DNA from: Shewanella waksmanii ATCC BAA-643
GTDB lineage: Bacteria > Pseudomonadota > Gammaproteobacteria > Enterobacterales > Shewanellaceae
Length of the DNA: 64,000 nucleotides
NCBI RefSeq assembly: GCF_000518805.1
Contig: NZ_JAEH01000008.1
Location: 88,901 to 152,900 of the forward strand
Reading direction: 5' to 3'
Each line of letters opens with the position of its first letter. Position 1 is the stretch's first letter. Under the pieces are notes generated by a model that saw nothing but the letters and a program-made list of their open reading frames with translations, ran no database searches and was not told where the DNA came from. This document shows, piece by piece, positions 25,254 to 33,718 of this stretch. The translations under genes and the position numbers were made by a program.

Positions 25254-27353
25254 TTACAGCTTATAGCTCATACTTAACATGATTAGGTGGGCTGTGTAGT
25301 CTTGGCTGTTGCTGCCAAATCCTACTACGTTCCAAATGCCATCTGGCGCGATATCATTACCGGCGTCATTGTCGCGGTATTTTTCCATCTTGTAGTCAAG
25401 ACGCAATGCCATTTTTTCGGTGGCTTGGTATTGACCATAGACGTTAACATTATGCGCTTTAGCGTAGTAATCGCCATAGTCACCAGTGATACCTTGAGTG
25501 ACTTGAGTATTACTGTTTGAATCTGAGTAAGTGTAGTCAATGCCTAAGCGTAACTTCTTCTCCATCAAATTGTTATAGCTAAAGCCTGCGCCAATTACAT
25601 CCACTTGATCTTCAACTACACCATACCAGTTTGGCGTGCTGAAGTTAGTGCTGCCTGCTTGCTCTGATTCAATGTTTTGACGGCTATAAAACGCATTAAC
25701 CATCATGTCATCGTTGATCAAGTAGCTGGCGTTGATATCGTAGCTTAAGTCTTTTGACTCAGTTAGACCGATTTGGGTGTCGTTGTAGTCATCTAGCGCG
25801 TAGCGTGTACCAAAATCAATAGTCAGTGCATCGATAGGGGTATGAGTCACGCGTGCTTCAACCATAGAGCGTTTACGGTCTGCTAGATTGTATTTGCGCA
25901 GCAGATCATTTGATTCGCTCGACGTCCACTCAGAGGCTTGATATTCAGAGCCATCACGTTCGCCATAGCTACCCTTGATCCACATGTCCCACTCGTCGAA
26001 AGAGTTTAACCGGAACTTAGTCCATAGCGTATGCTCATCGGTGGTTTCACGGTCTTGGTAGCTACGCTCATCTTGACGGTAATCGTAACCGGCTTCTAGG
26101 CGCATACCGCGTGCGATACGATAGTCAGCCCCCAACTTAGCGCGTTGGGTCGTGATGTCGTATGGCGTGTTGTAGGCCACTTGACCTGTGGTAGAGTCGA
26201 TGCTGATTTGCGTCCATTCTTCCACGTTGGTCTTGTTATCACGGTCGCTATAGTCGTAGCTGGCATTAAGACGCACGCTTGAGCTGATACGAGAAACCAG
26301 CTTTAAGTTAACGCCTTGCATATCAACACGGCCATCAAGCGAGTCAGCCGGCATGTCATAGCCATATCCAGAGGTCACAAATGCTTGGTCTTGTGTCATC
26401 TGGCCATAGTGGACGCGGCCACTCATGATAGTTTTACCTGCAGTCACTTGACCCATTAATGAAACGGTATGGGCTTCGTTGTCAGGATCCAGTGCCATTG
26501 TCCCTTGAGTTTGCGCACCAAAAGTCGGATTGAATGCATTATCAAAGGTTAACTGGCTGTACTGGTTTTTAAAGCTTGAGCCTGAGTAGTTCAAAGCAGT
26601 AAACCAGTTGTCGCCGCGTAATTTAATACCAGCTTCAATGGTATCGGTCGTGTAATCAACAGGTTCAGCCAACATCATTGACTGATTGAAGAAGCTTCCT
26701 GAAGCCTGCTTAAGGCCGGTTTTATCTTCGCGCTGGTAATTAACGTAGGTGCTCCAAAGCTCTTCACCTTGGTATTCAAACCCTAAGCCTGCACGTTTAC
26801 GCTTTAGCGATAGTTCTAGCGGATTTAAGCTGCTATAAAGCTGAGTCATATCTTGACTCGAACCTGCGGTTTGCCAGTTATCTGGCAAGGTGAGGTGGTC
26901 ACTGCCTGCACCTTGATAAGGTGACATCGCTTGGTCAGTTTTATAGGTCGCAATCTGACGATAGTTAAGGTTAAGGTTATACTGTCCAGCCTTACCAGCA
27001 TTGACATCTAAACGGCCATTTTCCATGCCTAAGTTGTCAGCTTCGATGCTAGCCTGGTAGCCGCTCTCGCTAACATACTTAACGTCAGCATCTAGCTTAC
27101 CTGCAAACTCGTCTTCGGCAGCAAAGGCATTCGCTGAGCGAATATCGTTGCTGTCGTTGTAGCCCACACCCACGCCTACACTGCCAGATACGCCAGTTTC
27201 AACTTCGCAGCGCTTACAGGCCCACTTGTCAAATTTGACTTTCTCGGTATTGGCATTTTGCAGTCCATAACCTTCAGCCATTGCAATGTTTGGCAGTATG
27301 ACACCGGCATTTGCAAGTAGCGCAAGGGTAACCAAATTGAGTTTAAATTTCAT
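25254..27353 (-). CDS. mtrB: MtrB, outer-membrane beta-barrel of the Mtr conduit
   Basis: MtrB is the 26-28-strand porin that sheathes the decaheme MtrA so electrons can cross the outer membrane to MtrC. The 699-residue product has the expected length, a signal peptide ending near NIAMA, and the MtrB-specific CKRC motif (Cys46 and Cys49) just after the mature N-terminus EGYGLQNANTEKVKFDKWA. The rest is barrel, ending MLSMSYKL. A strong AAGGAGAGAG site precedes the ATG. It begins 12 bases after mtrA, so the two are co-translated. Its paralogue mtrE is at 40762-42861. Confidence 0.96.
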   Translation of the reverse strand: MKFKLNLVTLALLANAGVILPNIAMAEGYGLQNANTEKVKFDKWACKRCEVETGVSGSVGVGVGYNDSNDIRSANAFAAEDEFAGKLDADVKYVSESGYQASIEADNLGMENGRLDVNAGKAGQYNLNLNYRQIATYKTDQAMSPYQGAGSDHLTLPDNWQTAGSSQDMTQLYSSLNPLELSLKRKRAGLGFEYQGEELWSTYVNYQREDKTGLKQASGSFFNQSMMLAEPVDYTTDTIEAGIKLRGDNWFTALNYSGSSFKNQYSQLTFDNAFNPTFGAQTQGTMALDPDNEAHTVSLMGQVTAGKTIMSGRVHYGQMTQDQAFVTSGYGYDMPADSLDGRVDMQGVNLKLVSRISSSVRLNASYDYSDRDNKTNVEEWTQISIDSTTGQVAYNTPYDITTQRAKLGADYRIARGMRLEAGYDYRQDERSYQDRETTDEHTLWTKFRLNSFDEWDMWIKGSYGERDGSEYQASEWTSSESNDLLRKYNLADRKRSMVEARVTHTPIDALTIDFGTRYALDDYNDTQIGLTESKDLSYDINASYLINDDMMVNAFYSRQNIESEQAGSTNFSTPNWYGVVEDQVDVIGAGFSYNNLMEKKLRLGIDYTYSDSNSNTQVTQGITGDYGDYYAKAHNVNVYGQYQATEKMALRLDYKMEKYRDNDAGNDIAPDGIWNVVGFGSNSQDYTAHLIMLSMSYKL

Positions 27354-27365
27354 TTTGCTCTCTCC

Positions 27366-28355
27366 TTAGCGCTGAAATAGCTTGCCAGATGGGTGGTTAG
27401 AACCATGGATCTGGTTGTGACAGTTCAAGCAACTACGTCCACCAGTAAAGGCATTACCACCGACACTTGAGCCGTGTTCGGTATTGCCTAGGTAAGCGTT
27501 GCTTGCATGGCCATCACTAGCATGACATTGCTGACACAATTGTGGTGCACGGGTATTGAGCATGCCTTCGTGAACGCTACCGTGTGGGTTATGACATGTG
27601 ACACAGTTTTCAGTGACTGGCGCATGTTCCCACAATTTAGGACCGCGTTTCTCGGCATGGCAAGAGTAGCAGGTCTCATTCACGCTTGGCTTTACCAAGT
27701 CAGAGTCACTCATGGTTCCGTGTGGATTGTGACAATCACTACAAACCATTTGTGCCCATTTCATTGGGTGGCTAGAGCGTTTGTTCATGTCCGCTTTTTG
27801 CTTGGTGTGGCAACTAGTACATACTTCCATCTCAGTGTTTTTTGATAACACTTGATCTTTTTCGGTATGGATTGAGTGGCACGAAGCACAAGCAACATCA
27901 GCATTGTCATGGTGACCGCCACTCCAAGACATACGTTTGTCATCTTGGTGACAGCTCATACAAACACTGTTTTGTTTTTCTGCTGAAAGGCTAGAGTCTG
28001 GGCCGAAGGCGATAACAGGTTCATTACCACCACGGTTGTGATTCCCCATTGGGCCATGGCAGGCTTCGCATTGCAGACCAGCCATTGGGCTTTTGCTTGA
28101 GTTCATTGAGCCGTGAACCCCTTTGAAAAGGTCCATCACTTTTTCAGAGCGGCGGTGGCACATTAGGCAAGAGTCAGCACCTTGAGGCGAGTATTTACCT
28201 TCGGCAAACTTTTTATCTAAGGTGGCTTCGACCTCGTCTGGGGTCATTTTGTCGTCCCACTTGGCTGCAATTGCGGTGTGCGCAAAGCCAAGTGAAAGCA
28301 CTGCAGTAGCCATTAGGGCTGGCAGCAGAGAGGTTATTTTTTTTATGATTTTCAT
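27366..28355 (-). CDS. mtrA: MtrA, periplasmic decaheme cytochrome c
   Basis: MtrA inserts into the MtrB barrel and passes electrons from the periplasm to MtrC. The product has exactly ten CxxCH motifs (CLMCH, CEACH, CMSCH, CASCH, CTSCH, CSDCH, CYSCH, CVTCH, CQQCH, CLNCH), a cleavable signal peptide ending AIAA, and a C-terminus [10 protein letters not shown] shared with MtrD. I prefer the ATG at 28355 (329 residues), with AGGA eight bases upstream, over the ATG at 28364 where the site would touch the start codon. It is preceded by a GC-rich hairpin after mtrC, which may lower mtrAB expression relative to mtrC. Confidence 0.96.
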   Translation of the reverse strand: MKIIKKITSLLPALMATAVLSLGFAHTAIAAKWDDKMTPDEVEATLDKKFAEGKYSPQGADSCLMCHRRSEKVMDLFKGVHGSMNSSKSPMAGLQCEACHGPMGNHNRGGNEPVIAFGPDSSLSAEKQNSVCMSCHQDDKRMSWSGGHHDNADVACASCHSIHTEKDQVLSKNTEMEVCTSCHTKQKADMNKRSSHPMKWAQMVCSDCHNPHGTMSDSDLVKPSVNETCYSCHAEKRGPKLWEHAPVTENCVTCHNPHGSVHEGMLNTRAPQLCQQCHASDGHASNAYLGNTEHGSSVGGNAFTGGRSCLNCHNQIHGSNHPSGKLFQR

Positions 28356-28387
28356 ATTCGGCATCCTAATTCACATCATCAAAATTG

Positions 28388-28412
28388 AAAGGGGGAGGCG
28401 ACTCCCCCAATT
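28388..28412 (-). terminator. intercistronic hairpin between mtrC and mtrA (possible attenuator)
   Basis: On the minus strand GGGGGAG-TCGC-CTCCCCC forms a tight 7-base stem followed by TTTCAATTTT. It looks like a partial terminator within the mtrCAB operon and could set different levels of MtrC and MtrAB. Confidence 0.6.
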
Positions 28413-28429
28413 TCTATTTCAAATGCAAA

Positions 28430-30448
28430 TTACATCTTCACCTGAGTGTGATCGCTGATAGCTGGGTTGTGACAGAAGAAACAGGTCTCTAGTTGAGCTG
28501 CATCGTTTGCTTCTTCAAAGCTAGCGTTCACTTTAGCGCCTTGGCTTTCAACGTGTGACTTGAACTTATCACCGCTGTAGCTGTGACAAGAGTAACAAGT
28601 TGCTGCGATTGGTGTGGTGTAACCTTCATCAGTGGCTAATGCGCCTTTTGCTGCAAACGCATCAGTATTGAACTGCGTGTGACACTGGCTACAGTTAAGG
28701 TTAACAATCGCACCGTAATCACCGTGGCTATGAACCTTATGTAGCTTCATCTCAATCGCGCCTAGGTTTTTGCCCGCAGCGTAAGTGCCATCAGGGGTGT
28801 GGCAAGATGCACAAGCGTCAACACCAATGATAGGCAGACCATTTTCATCATTAGTATGAGCAACCTGATCTGACATCACAAAACCTGCATGGTGGCTACC
28901 TTTATGCACTTCGAATTCATCACTGTGACAGCTAGCACATGAATCGAAATTCACTGAATTAACGTGACGCATGCTAGGCGCTTCACCTGATAATGTTGCA
29001 AAAGCAAGGTCAGCTTTCATGGCAGTGTATTTGTCAGTGTCTGCACGATCAAACTCAGGGTCATCACATTTAACAAACTCACCATTTGCAGAGCACATTG
29101 CCCAACCTACGAAGGTGAATGCTGTTTCGTTATCAGCACCAACTTCTGGGTTAAGTTTAAGGTCTTTAGAAGTGGTGTAAACCAACTTGCCATCTTCAAT
29201 TGCAGCGCCATTAGCGGTGTCGACAATGCCGTTTTCAATTGCGTTGATAGAATCCTTACCATAGTAACCAAGGGTGACGTGGTTTGGACCAACGTTAGTG
29301 ATGATTTCAAAACGCTGAACCATTGGTAAGATGGAATTAATGTCAACTTCAGCGCCACTTGAATCAACAACTTGGATGCTAATCGTTGCAGCTTGAGAAG
29401 CGGCATCGATAGTTGAAGTTGTGTTGATGCCGTAGGTATCAATCAAGGCTTTAGTTGAATTGAAACCACCTAAATGAATTTCTTCAGTCCAGCTTGCGTT
29501 GTGGCATGCGACACAGTTTGAATTGTCGTTTTGCTGTGAGTGGCCTTGACCTGCTTTAAAGTCGATACCCGTGTGACAGCTAGTACAAGTTTCCATGGTA
29601 GGAACGCGTGACCAGTTGCCCCATTCAGTTAGGCTATCATCGCCTTCTTCTGGCTCAACGTGACAAGACTGACAATTGTTTTGAATCAGCAGTTCAGCCG
29701 CTTCACCATTGTACTCTTTGCCATATTTATCTTCGAAAGATTTGGCTGAGTTATGGATATTGTGGATTAGGTGGTTCCACTGAGACTCTTCTGAAAGTGA
29801 GCTGCTGTGGCAAGTCGCACAAGTCTCTTGGGTGTAGTAACCGCTGTGACGTGTAGTCAGTGGTTTGCCTTCAGCGTGACAGTTAGTACAAGTTTGGTGT
29901 GATACGATATTTTTGGTGTAAAGCGCTTCGTATCCGTTACCGTCGAAATCAGCGACGATTTCACGACGTGGCACGCTGGTCGTACCGTCGGCTAGGGTTG
30001 AACCCTCACCACCAGCATAAACGTTATAACGTTGGGTAAGCTCAGCATCAAACGGCTCTGGCTGAAGCTCAAACGTGTAGGTACCGTTTTTGTTGTCAGT
30101 ATAGTTTTCTAGACCTGAAGCACGAGCGTTACGGGTCCATTGTGCGCTATTACCTGCACCTGTTGCGCCTTGTGGCGTTAACTGGGCACCAGTAATGCCT
30201 AAATCTTGTAGGCCAACAATCGGTAAGTCTTCTTCGTTAGTCGCCATTACAGTGACAATTGGCGAGCCATTGTCATAGGTAACTTTGGTGACTTCAAGGT
30301 TAAGTGTTTGGATTGCGTCAGCAGCTGGGCCGCCTGGGTTACCATCTTCGCCATCGCTACCGTCACTGCCACCACAACCGGTCAGTGCCATTGAAACGGC
30401 ACCTGCTGCTAGAAGCAGCTTAAATTTTTTGTTTTCTACGTTCATCAT
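28430..30448 (-). CDS. mtrC: MtrC, surface decaheme lipoprotein cytochrome
   Basis: MtrC is the terminal reductase of the MtrCAB complex, passing electrons to iron and manganese oxides, flavins and electrodes. From the double ATG at 30448/30445, with GCAGGGA just upstream, it is 672 residues, close to MR-1 MtrC (671, from memory). The lipobox LTGC places the lipidated Cys at 25. A Gly/Asp-rich tether follows. Ten CxxCH motifs lie in two groups of five (about 187-320 and 485-660), the last being CFFCH. A CX8C pair (CSANGEFVKC) in domain III is the conserved disulfide. The C-terminus DHTQVKM also matches MtrC. A Fur-like sequence lies 64-82 bases upstream. Confidence 0.96.
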   Translation of the reverse strand: MMNVENKKFKLLLAAGAVSMALTGCGGSDGSDGEDGNPGGPAADAIQTLNLEVTKVTYDNGSPIVTVMATNEEDLPIVGLQDLGITGAQLTPQGATGAGNSAQWTRNARASGLENYTDNKNGTYTFELQPEPFDAELTQRYNVYAGGEGSTLADGTTSVPRREIVADFDGNGYEALYTKNIVSHQTCTNCHAEGKPLTTRHSGYYTQETCATCHSSSLSEESQWNHLIHNIHNSAKSFEDKYGKEYNGEAAELLIQNNCQSCHVEPEEGDDSLTEWGNWSRVPTMETCTSCHTGIDFKAGQGHSQQNDNSNCVACHNASWTEEIHLGGFNSTKALIDTYGINTTSTIDAASQAATISIQVVDSSGAEVDINSILPMVQRFEIITNVGPNHVTLGYYGKDSINAIENGIVDTANGAAIEDGKLVYTTSKDLKLNPEVGADNETAFTFVGWAMCSANGEFVKCDDPEFDRADTDKYTAMKADLAFATLSGEAPSMRHVNSVNFDSCASCHSDEFEVHKGSHHAGFVMSDQVAHTNDENGLPIIGVDACASCHTPDGTYAAGKNLGAIEMKLHKVHSHGDYGAIVNLNCSQCHTQFNTDAFAAKGALATDEGYTTPIAATCYSCHSYSGDKFKSHVESQGAKVNASFEEANDAAQLETCFFCHNPAISDHTQVKM

Positions 30449-30846
30449 TTTTTCCCTGCATAGGTTTGGCATGTTCTTAAGCGCCTGGGCAGAATCCTGA
30501 CCGATTATCATTTACATGATTTTCATTATTAGTGTGCAACTTAAGTCAATGCTGGAAAACTAATTCCCCAAGGAAAGGCTAACGTAATAGGGGCAAGAAA
30601 TCTGCAAATGGCCTTCCAATGTGTGACTCAGATCTGCCTATTTATAAAGAGGTATAAAGTGGTGATGAAAAACAACAATCTAGATCAATAAAATGAAAGT
30701 TTTTTGACCGTTCAGCGTAAAGTGATTGCTGGTTAGATTATGACGTAACTATACAAGTTTGATGTGTTATTTACTTATCTAGTTTGCAAAGAATTGGCGA
30801 TGATTTAACGCGGGGATTATCTGATGGAATTGTTGCAATCATAAGT
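30449..30846. other. mtrC upstream regulatory region
   Basis: About 400 bases between the terminator of the neighbouring cytochrome gene and mtrC. It holds the Fur-like site at 30512-30530 and a weak CRP/FNR-like half-palindrome (CAATCTAGATCAA, 30676-30688). mtrCAB therefore probably has its own promoter here. Confidence 0.55.
30512..30530. promoter_or_regulatory. Fur-box-like sequence upstream of mtrC
   Basis: TTACATGATTTTCATTATT matches 13 of 19 positions of the GATAATGATWATCATTATC consensus, with the matches concentrated in the last fifteen bases. It lies 64-82 bases upstream of the mtrC start, where a repressor could block the promoter. Confidence 0.4.
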
Positions 30847-30876
30847 AAAAAAAGGGAGGCAAAAGCCTCCCTTTTT
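30847..30876 (-). terminator. terminator of the second decaheme lipoprotein gene
   Basis: On the minus strand AAAGGGAGGC-TTTT-GCCTCCCTTT is followed by more T residues. It is 22 bases past the stop at 30898 and isolates this gene from mtrC. Confidence 0.88.
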
Positions 30877-30897
30877 AGTGATAGTTAGCGAGCTAAA

Positions 30898-33057
30898 CTA
30901 GTGGCTACTGCCCCAGTTTGAGTGTGCTTCAAGAATTGATGAATCACTGTGACACGTTGAACAAGTCTCTTGTACATTGAGTGTCTCATAGAAAGATGCA
31001 GGGACACCTAAGGTGCTTAGGTCTGCGCCTTCTTGCAGTAAAATACCACCCATAGATTCGATATGACCAGCCGTTGCGTCATTTAAGCCGTAAGGAGGTA
31101 GGTGACAACTAATACAAGCAGCGGTTTGCGGTGACACAACAAGTTGTTCTGTATCGTTGGCACCGAATGCTACTGGCGCCGCATCAGCTTTAATCTTGCT
31201 AAGTGAGAAGCCATTGTCACCGTGACAAGACTGACACTCGGTTTTCTTAAAGAATAGGTCGCCTGAGCTGTCATACACATAGTGCTTGCTGTGCGCGATG
31301 TAAGCTAGGTTAGATGAACCTTCGCCTTTCTTATCGCGAGTGCCGTTGTGACAGCTTGCACAGCCATCCATGTCGTTACTGAAGCGGTGTTTAATCGCTG
31401 TCGTGTGACATTGCTGACACGCTTCCATTTCTGCGTGCTGAACGCGTGGAGAGCTGTCAACAACCGCACCGTCAACTGCAAAGTATGCAGTATCTGAACT
31501 GACGTAAGGACCTGAGTTGCTAACTGCACCTTCGCTGTCAACTTCACAATCAGCGACGGTACCGCGGCCATCGAAACAGATATGGATTTGGCTGCTAAGT
31601 GCAACTGTGACATCTGCGGTTTCCATCACTTCGGCAACTTTAAACTCGCCATCGCTGAAGGTAACGTCGATAGAACCGTCTGCGCCCTCAGTAAACTTGT
31701 CATAGCCAACTTTTTGATAGTTAACTAAGAAGTCGTCAGCAACAACACCGTTGAATACGATAGCACTGGTGTAGCCGCCATATTTGTATGGACTAGGATC
31801 TATTTGTGCCAGTGTGACAACTGTATCACCGTTGGTGACAGTCATATTCGCCGTAACAGTTTTAGTGTCTGGGTTGTATGACATGCTGTTCAAGGTCAAC
31901 TTAGAAGCGGCTGCTTGGGCATTGTCATTTTGTAAGTAGTGACCTGATTCGGCACCACGTTGACCACCATTAGGGTCGTTATGACAAGAGACACAGTTTT
32001 CTTTGCCTTCGGCAATTTGACCATTCTCACTGTCCCAGTGCCAGCTTGGTACAGCATAAGGACTGTTGTGACAGCTCATACATGTGGCTGTATCTAAGTC
32101 CGCTTTCCATGCATCAGCCATCGCGACGGTTTCATCGGCTTGGTGACAAGTTTGGCAATTAGACGCAATTTGTGGGTATACGCCATTTTCATCATAGAAA
32201 GAGTGGCTGTGAATGTCATGTGCCATGGCCTTAATGGAGCCATCATATTGCATTTGACCGGTGACAGTGCCATCTTCATCTTTGATGTCTTTCATGTAAG
32301 TGTTGTAATCAGTGTGACAGAAAGTACAAGACTCTAGGGTCACATGCTTACCACCGTGCATTGACAATGCACCATCTTGACCTGGACGGTGACAAGATTG
32401 ACAAGTCTCATTGGCAATAATTGCTTTTGGTTTATCTTGTGCTGTGTCTGAACTCGGCTGCCAGTAGAAGAAGCTGTTGTTGATCAGTGAAGCTCCAGCG
32501 TCATTAGCTGCTTTTACACCTAGGTAGATACCGCTAGTTGCATCAGCGGTATATTCGTATTTACCCAAAGTATCAATGGCTTTGTTTAGTACTAGTGTGT
32601 AGCTACCGTCGCCATTGTCGGTTAGACAGTCTTCACAGTCTTTACCTTGGAAATATGAAGAACCAGTATAATGGCCATCGCCTTTGTCTTTATTGAAGTA
32701 GCTCAACCACACTTCACGTGGTGAACCTTCAAGATCGGTAGTACCAACTTCATCTTCTGAGCCAACATGACCGAAAGAAACCGCACCAATATCAGTTTGC
32801 TGTAGACCAAATACTGCGGCACCGTTAGCATCACTTAGGTCAAAATTGACGGTAAGAAAACCATCTTCACTGACACTAGCTGAGGTGACGTTAGCTTGTA
32901 TTTGTGACACTTCACCGATAGGTGAGCCTACTGGGCCCGGCTTGCCATCTTCGCCGTCTTTGCCATCGTCACCACTACAACCGGAGACCGCTAATGAAAG
33001 CACTCCTGCTGTAAGTAGCGCTTTTGAAGCTGCGCTTAAGTTAAAAAATTTCATCAT
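30898..33057 (-). CDS. OmcA/MtrC-family surface decaheme cytochrome (OmcA-like)
   Basis: From the double ATG at 33057/33054 (GCAGGGA upstream) the product has 719 residues, close to OmcA length. Lipobox VSGC puts the lipidated Cys at 27, followed by a GDDGKDGEDGKPGP tether. Ten CxxCH motifs are present: CQSCH, CTFCH, CQTCH, CMSCH, CVSCH in the first group and CQQCH, CASCH, CQSCH, CISCH, CSTCH in the second. A CEDC pair occurs in domain I and a CX9C pair (CFDGRGTVADC) in domain III. It differs clearly from the UndA-type pair upstream and from MtrC/MtrF. It may be the functional OmcA of this strain, but I cannot prove orthology. It is flanked by terminators and is probably transcribed alone. 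Confidence 0.9.
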   Translation of the reverse strand: MMKFFNLSAASKALLTAGVLSLAVSGCSGDDGKDGEDGKPGPVGSPIGEVSQIQANVTSASVSEDGFLTVNFDLSDANGAAVFGLQQTDIGAVSFGHVGSEDEVGTTDLEGSPREVWLSYFNKDKGDGHYTGSSYFQGKDCEDCLTDNGDGSYTLVLNKAIDTLGKYEYTADATSGIYLGVKAANDAGASLINNSFFYWQPSSDTAQDKPKAIIANETCQSCHRPGQDGALSMHGGKHVTLESCTFCHTDYNTYMKDIKDEDGTVTGQMQYDGSIKAMAHDIHSHSFYDENGVYPQIASNCQTCHQADETVAMADAWKADLDTATCMSCHNSPYAVPSWHWDSENGQIAEGKENCVSCHNDPNGGQRGAESGHYLQNDNAQAAASKLTLNSMSYNPDTKTVTANMTVTNGDTVVTLAQIDPSPYKYGGYTSAIVFNGVVADDFLVNYQKVGYDKFTEGADGSIDVTFSDGEFKVAEVMETADVTVALSSQIHICFDGRGTVADCEVDSEGAVSNSGPYVSSDTAYFAVDGAVVDSSPRVQHAEMEACQQCHTTAIKHRFSNDMDGCASCHNGTRDKKGEGSSNLAYIAHSKHYVYDSSGDLFFKKTECQSCHGDNGFSLSKIKADAAPVAFGANDTEQLVVSPQTAACISCHLPPYGLNDATAGHIESMGGILLQEGADLSTLGVPASFYETLNVQETCSTCHSDSSILEAHSNWGSSH

Positions 33058-33669
33058 GATTATTCCCTGCAATAGTTTTAATCATCACTGACTGCTGTTG
33101 TATTTAAGGATTAGCGTATATGCGACTAATTCTCATTTGTATGCTTATAAAACAACAAGTTAGTGTGTGGAATTGATTTCCATCTTTAAGGCTAACTAAG
33201 CAACAACTTTTTAGCAGGTGTTTTGGTGTGGATATGTGACCTCGATCCGACTATTTCTTTAGGGGTATAAACTAGGTCTCATTTTCAGAACGTTTTCAGG
33301 CAATATTCAGTTTGGAGGCCGCTAAAATCCCATAAGGTTAATCGCAGGTTGCAGAGGTGTCAGGGGCGTGGTTTTTGTGTTTGGAGGTTGTGATGCCAAG
33401 GTAGGTAATTAGGTTGGGTTTGTAGTTGAAATGTGTTGGGTTTCACTGGCTTTAAATTTATAAAAATGGTCAGGTTAGTAGGAGAAAATCGACGTAAAAC
33501 CGGTGTCTTATATCTTTAAGGTTTATAGCGTTAGCTACATGGCAGCCAACCTTTTTAAGTAGTTGATTTATGGGGGGAGCTAACAAGTGCATAATGCTAG
33601 CGGGTACCAAGGGTTACTGTAGGCTAAAAGGGGATGGGAATCTATGTCGATGCAGCCGGCGTTAGGCAA
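33058..33669. other. 600-base upstream region of the OmcA-like gene
   Basis: No credible gene. It contains a CRP-like half-site at 33235-33250 (TGTGA, then six bases, then TCCGA), 178-193 bases upstream of the start, and G/T-rich sequence near 33340-33450. The region presumably carries an independent promoter. Confidence 0.45.
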
Positions 33670-33701
33670 TAAAAAAGCGGGGAGCATTCCCCGCTTTTAA
33701 T
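33670..33701 (-). terminator. terminator of undA
   Basis: On the minus strand AAAGCGGGGA-ATGC-TCCCCGCTTT is followed by TTTATTG, 18 bases beyond the undA stop. Confidence 0.88.
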
Positions 33702-33718
33702 CTGTTACTCAATTAGGA

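Noticed and set aside
25287..25520. Plus-strand open frames inside the mtr cluster
   Set aside because: They lie antisense to well-supported cytochrome and barrel genes and have no ribosome sites or recognisable features.
30676..30688. CRP/FNR site in the mtrC upstream region
   Set aside because: Only one half-site (ATCAA) is good; the other half has three mismatches, so it was mentioned in the region note but not called.
33235..33250. CRP site upstream of the OmcA-like gene
   Set aside because: TGTGA is perfect but the second half (TCCGA) matches only three of five positions, too weak for a feature of its own.
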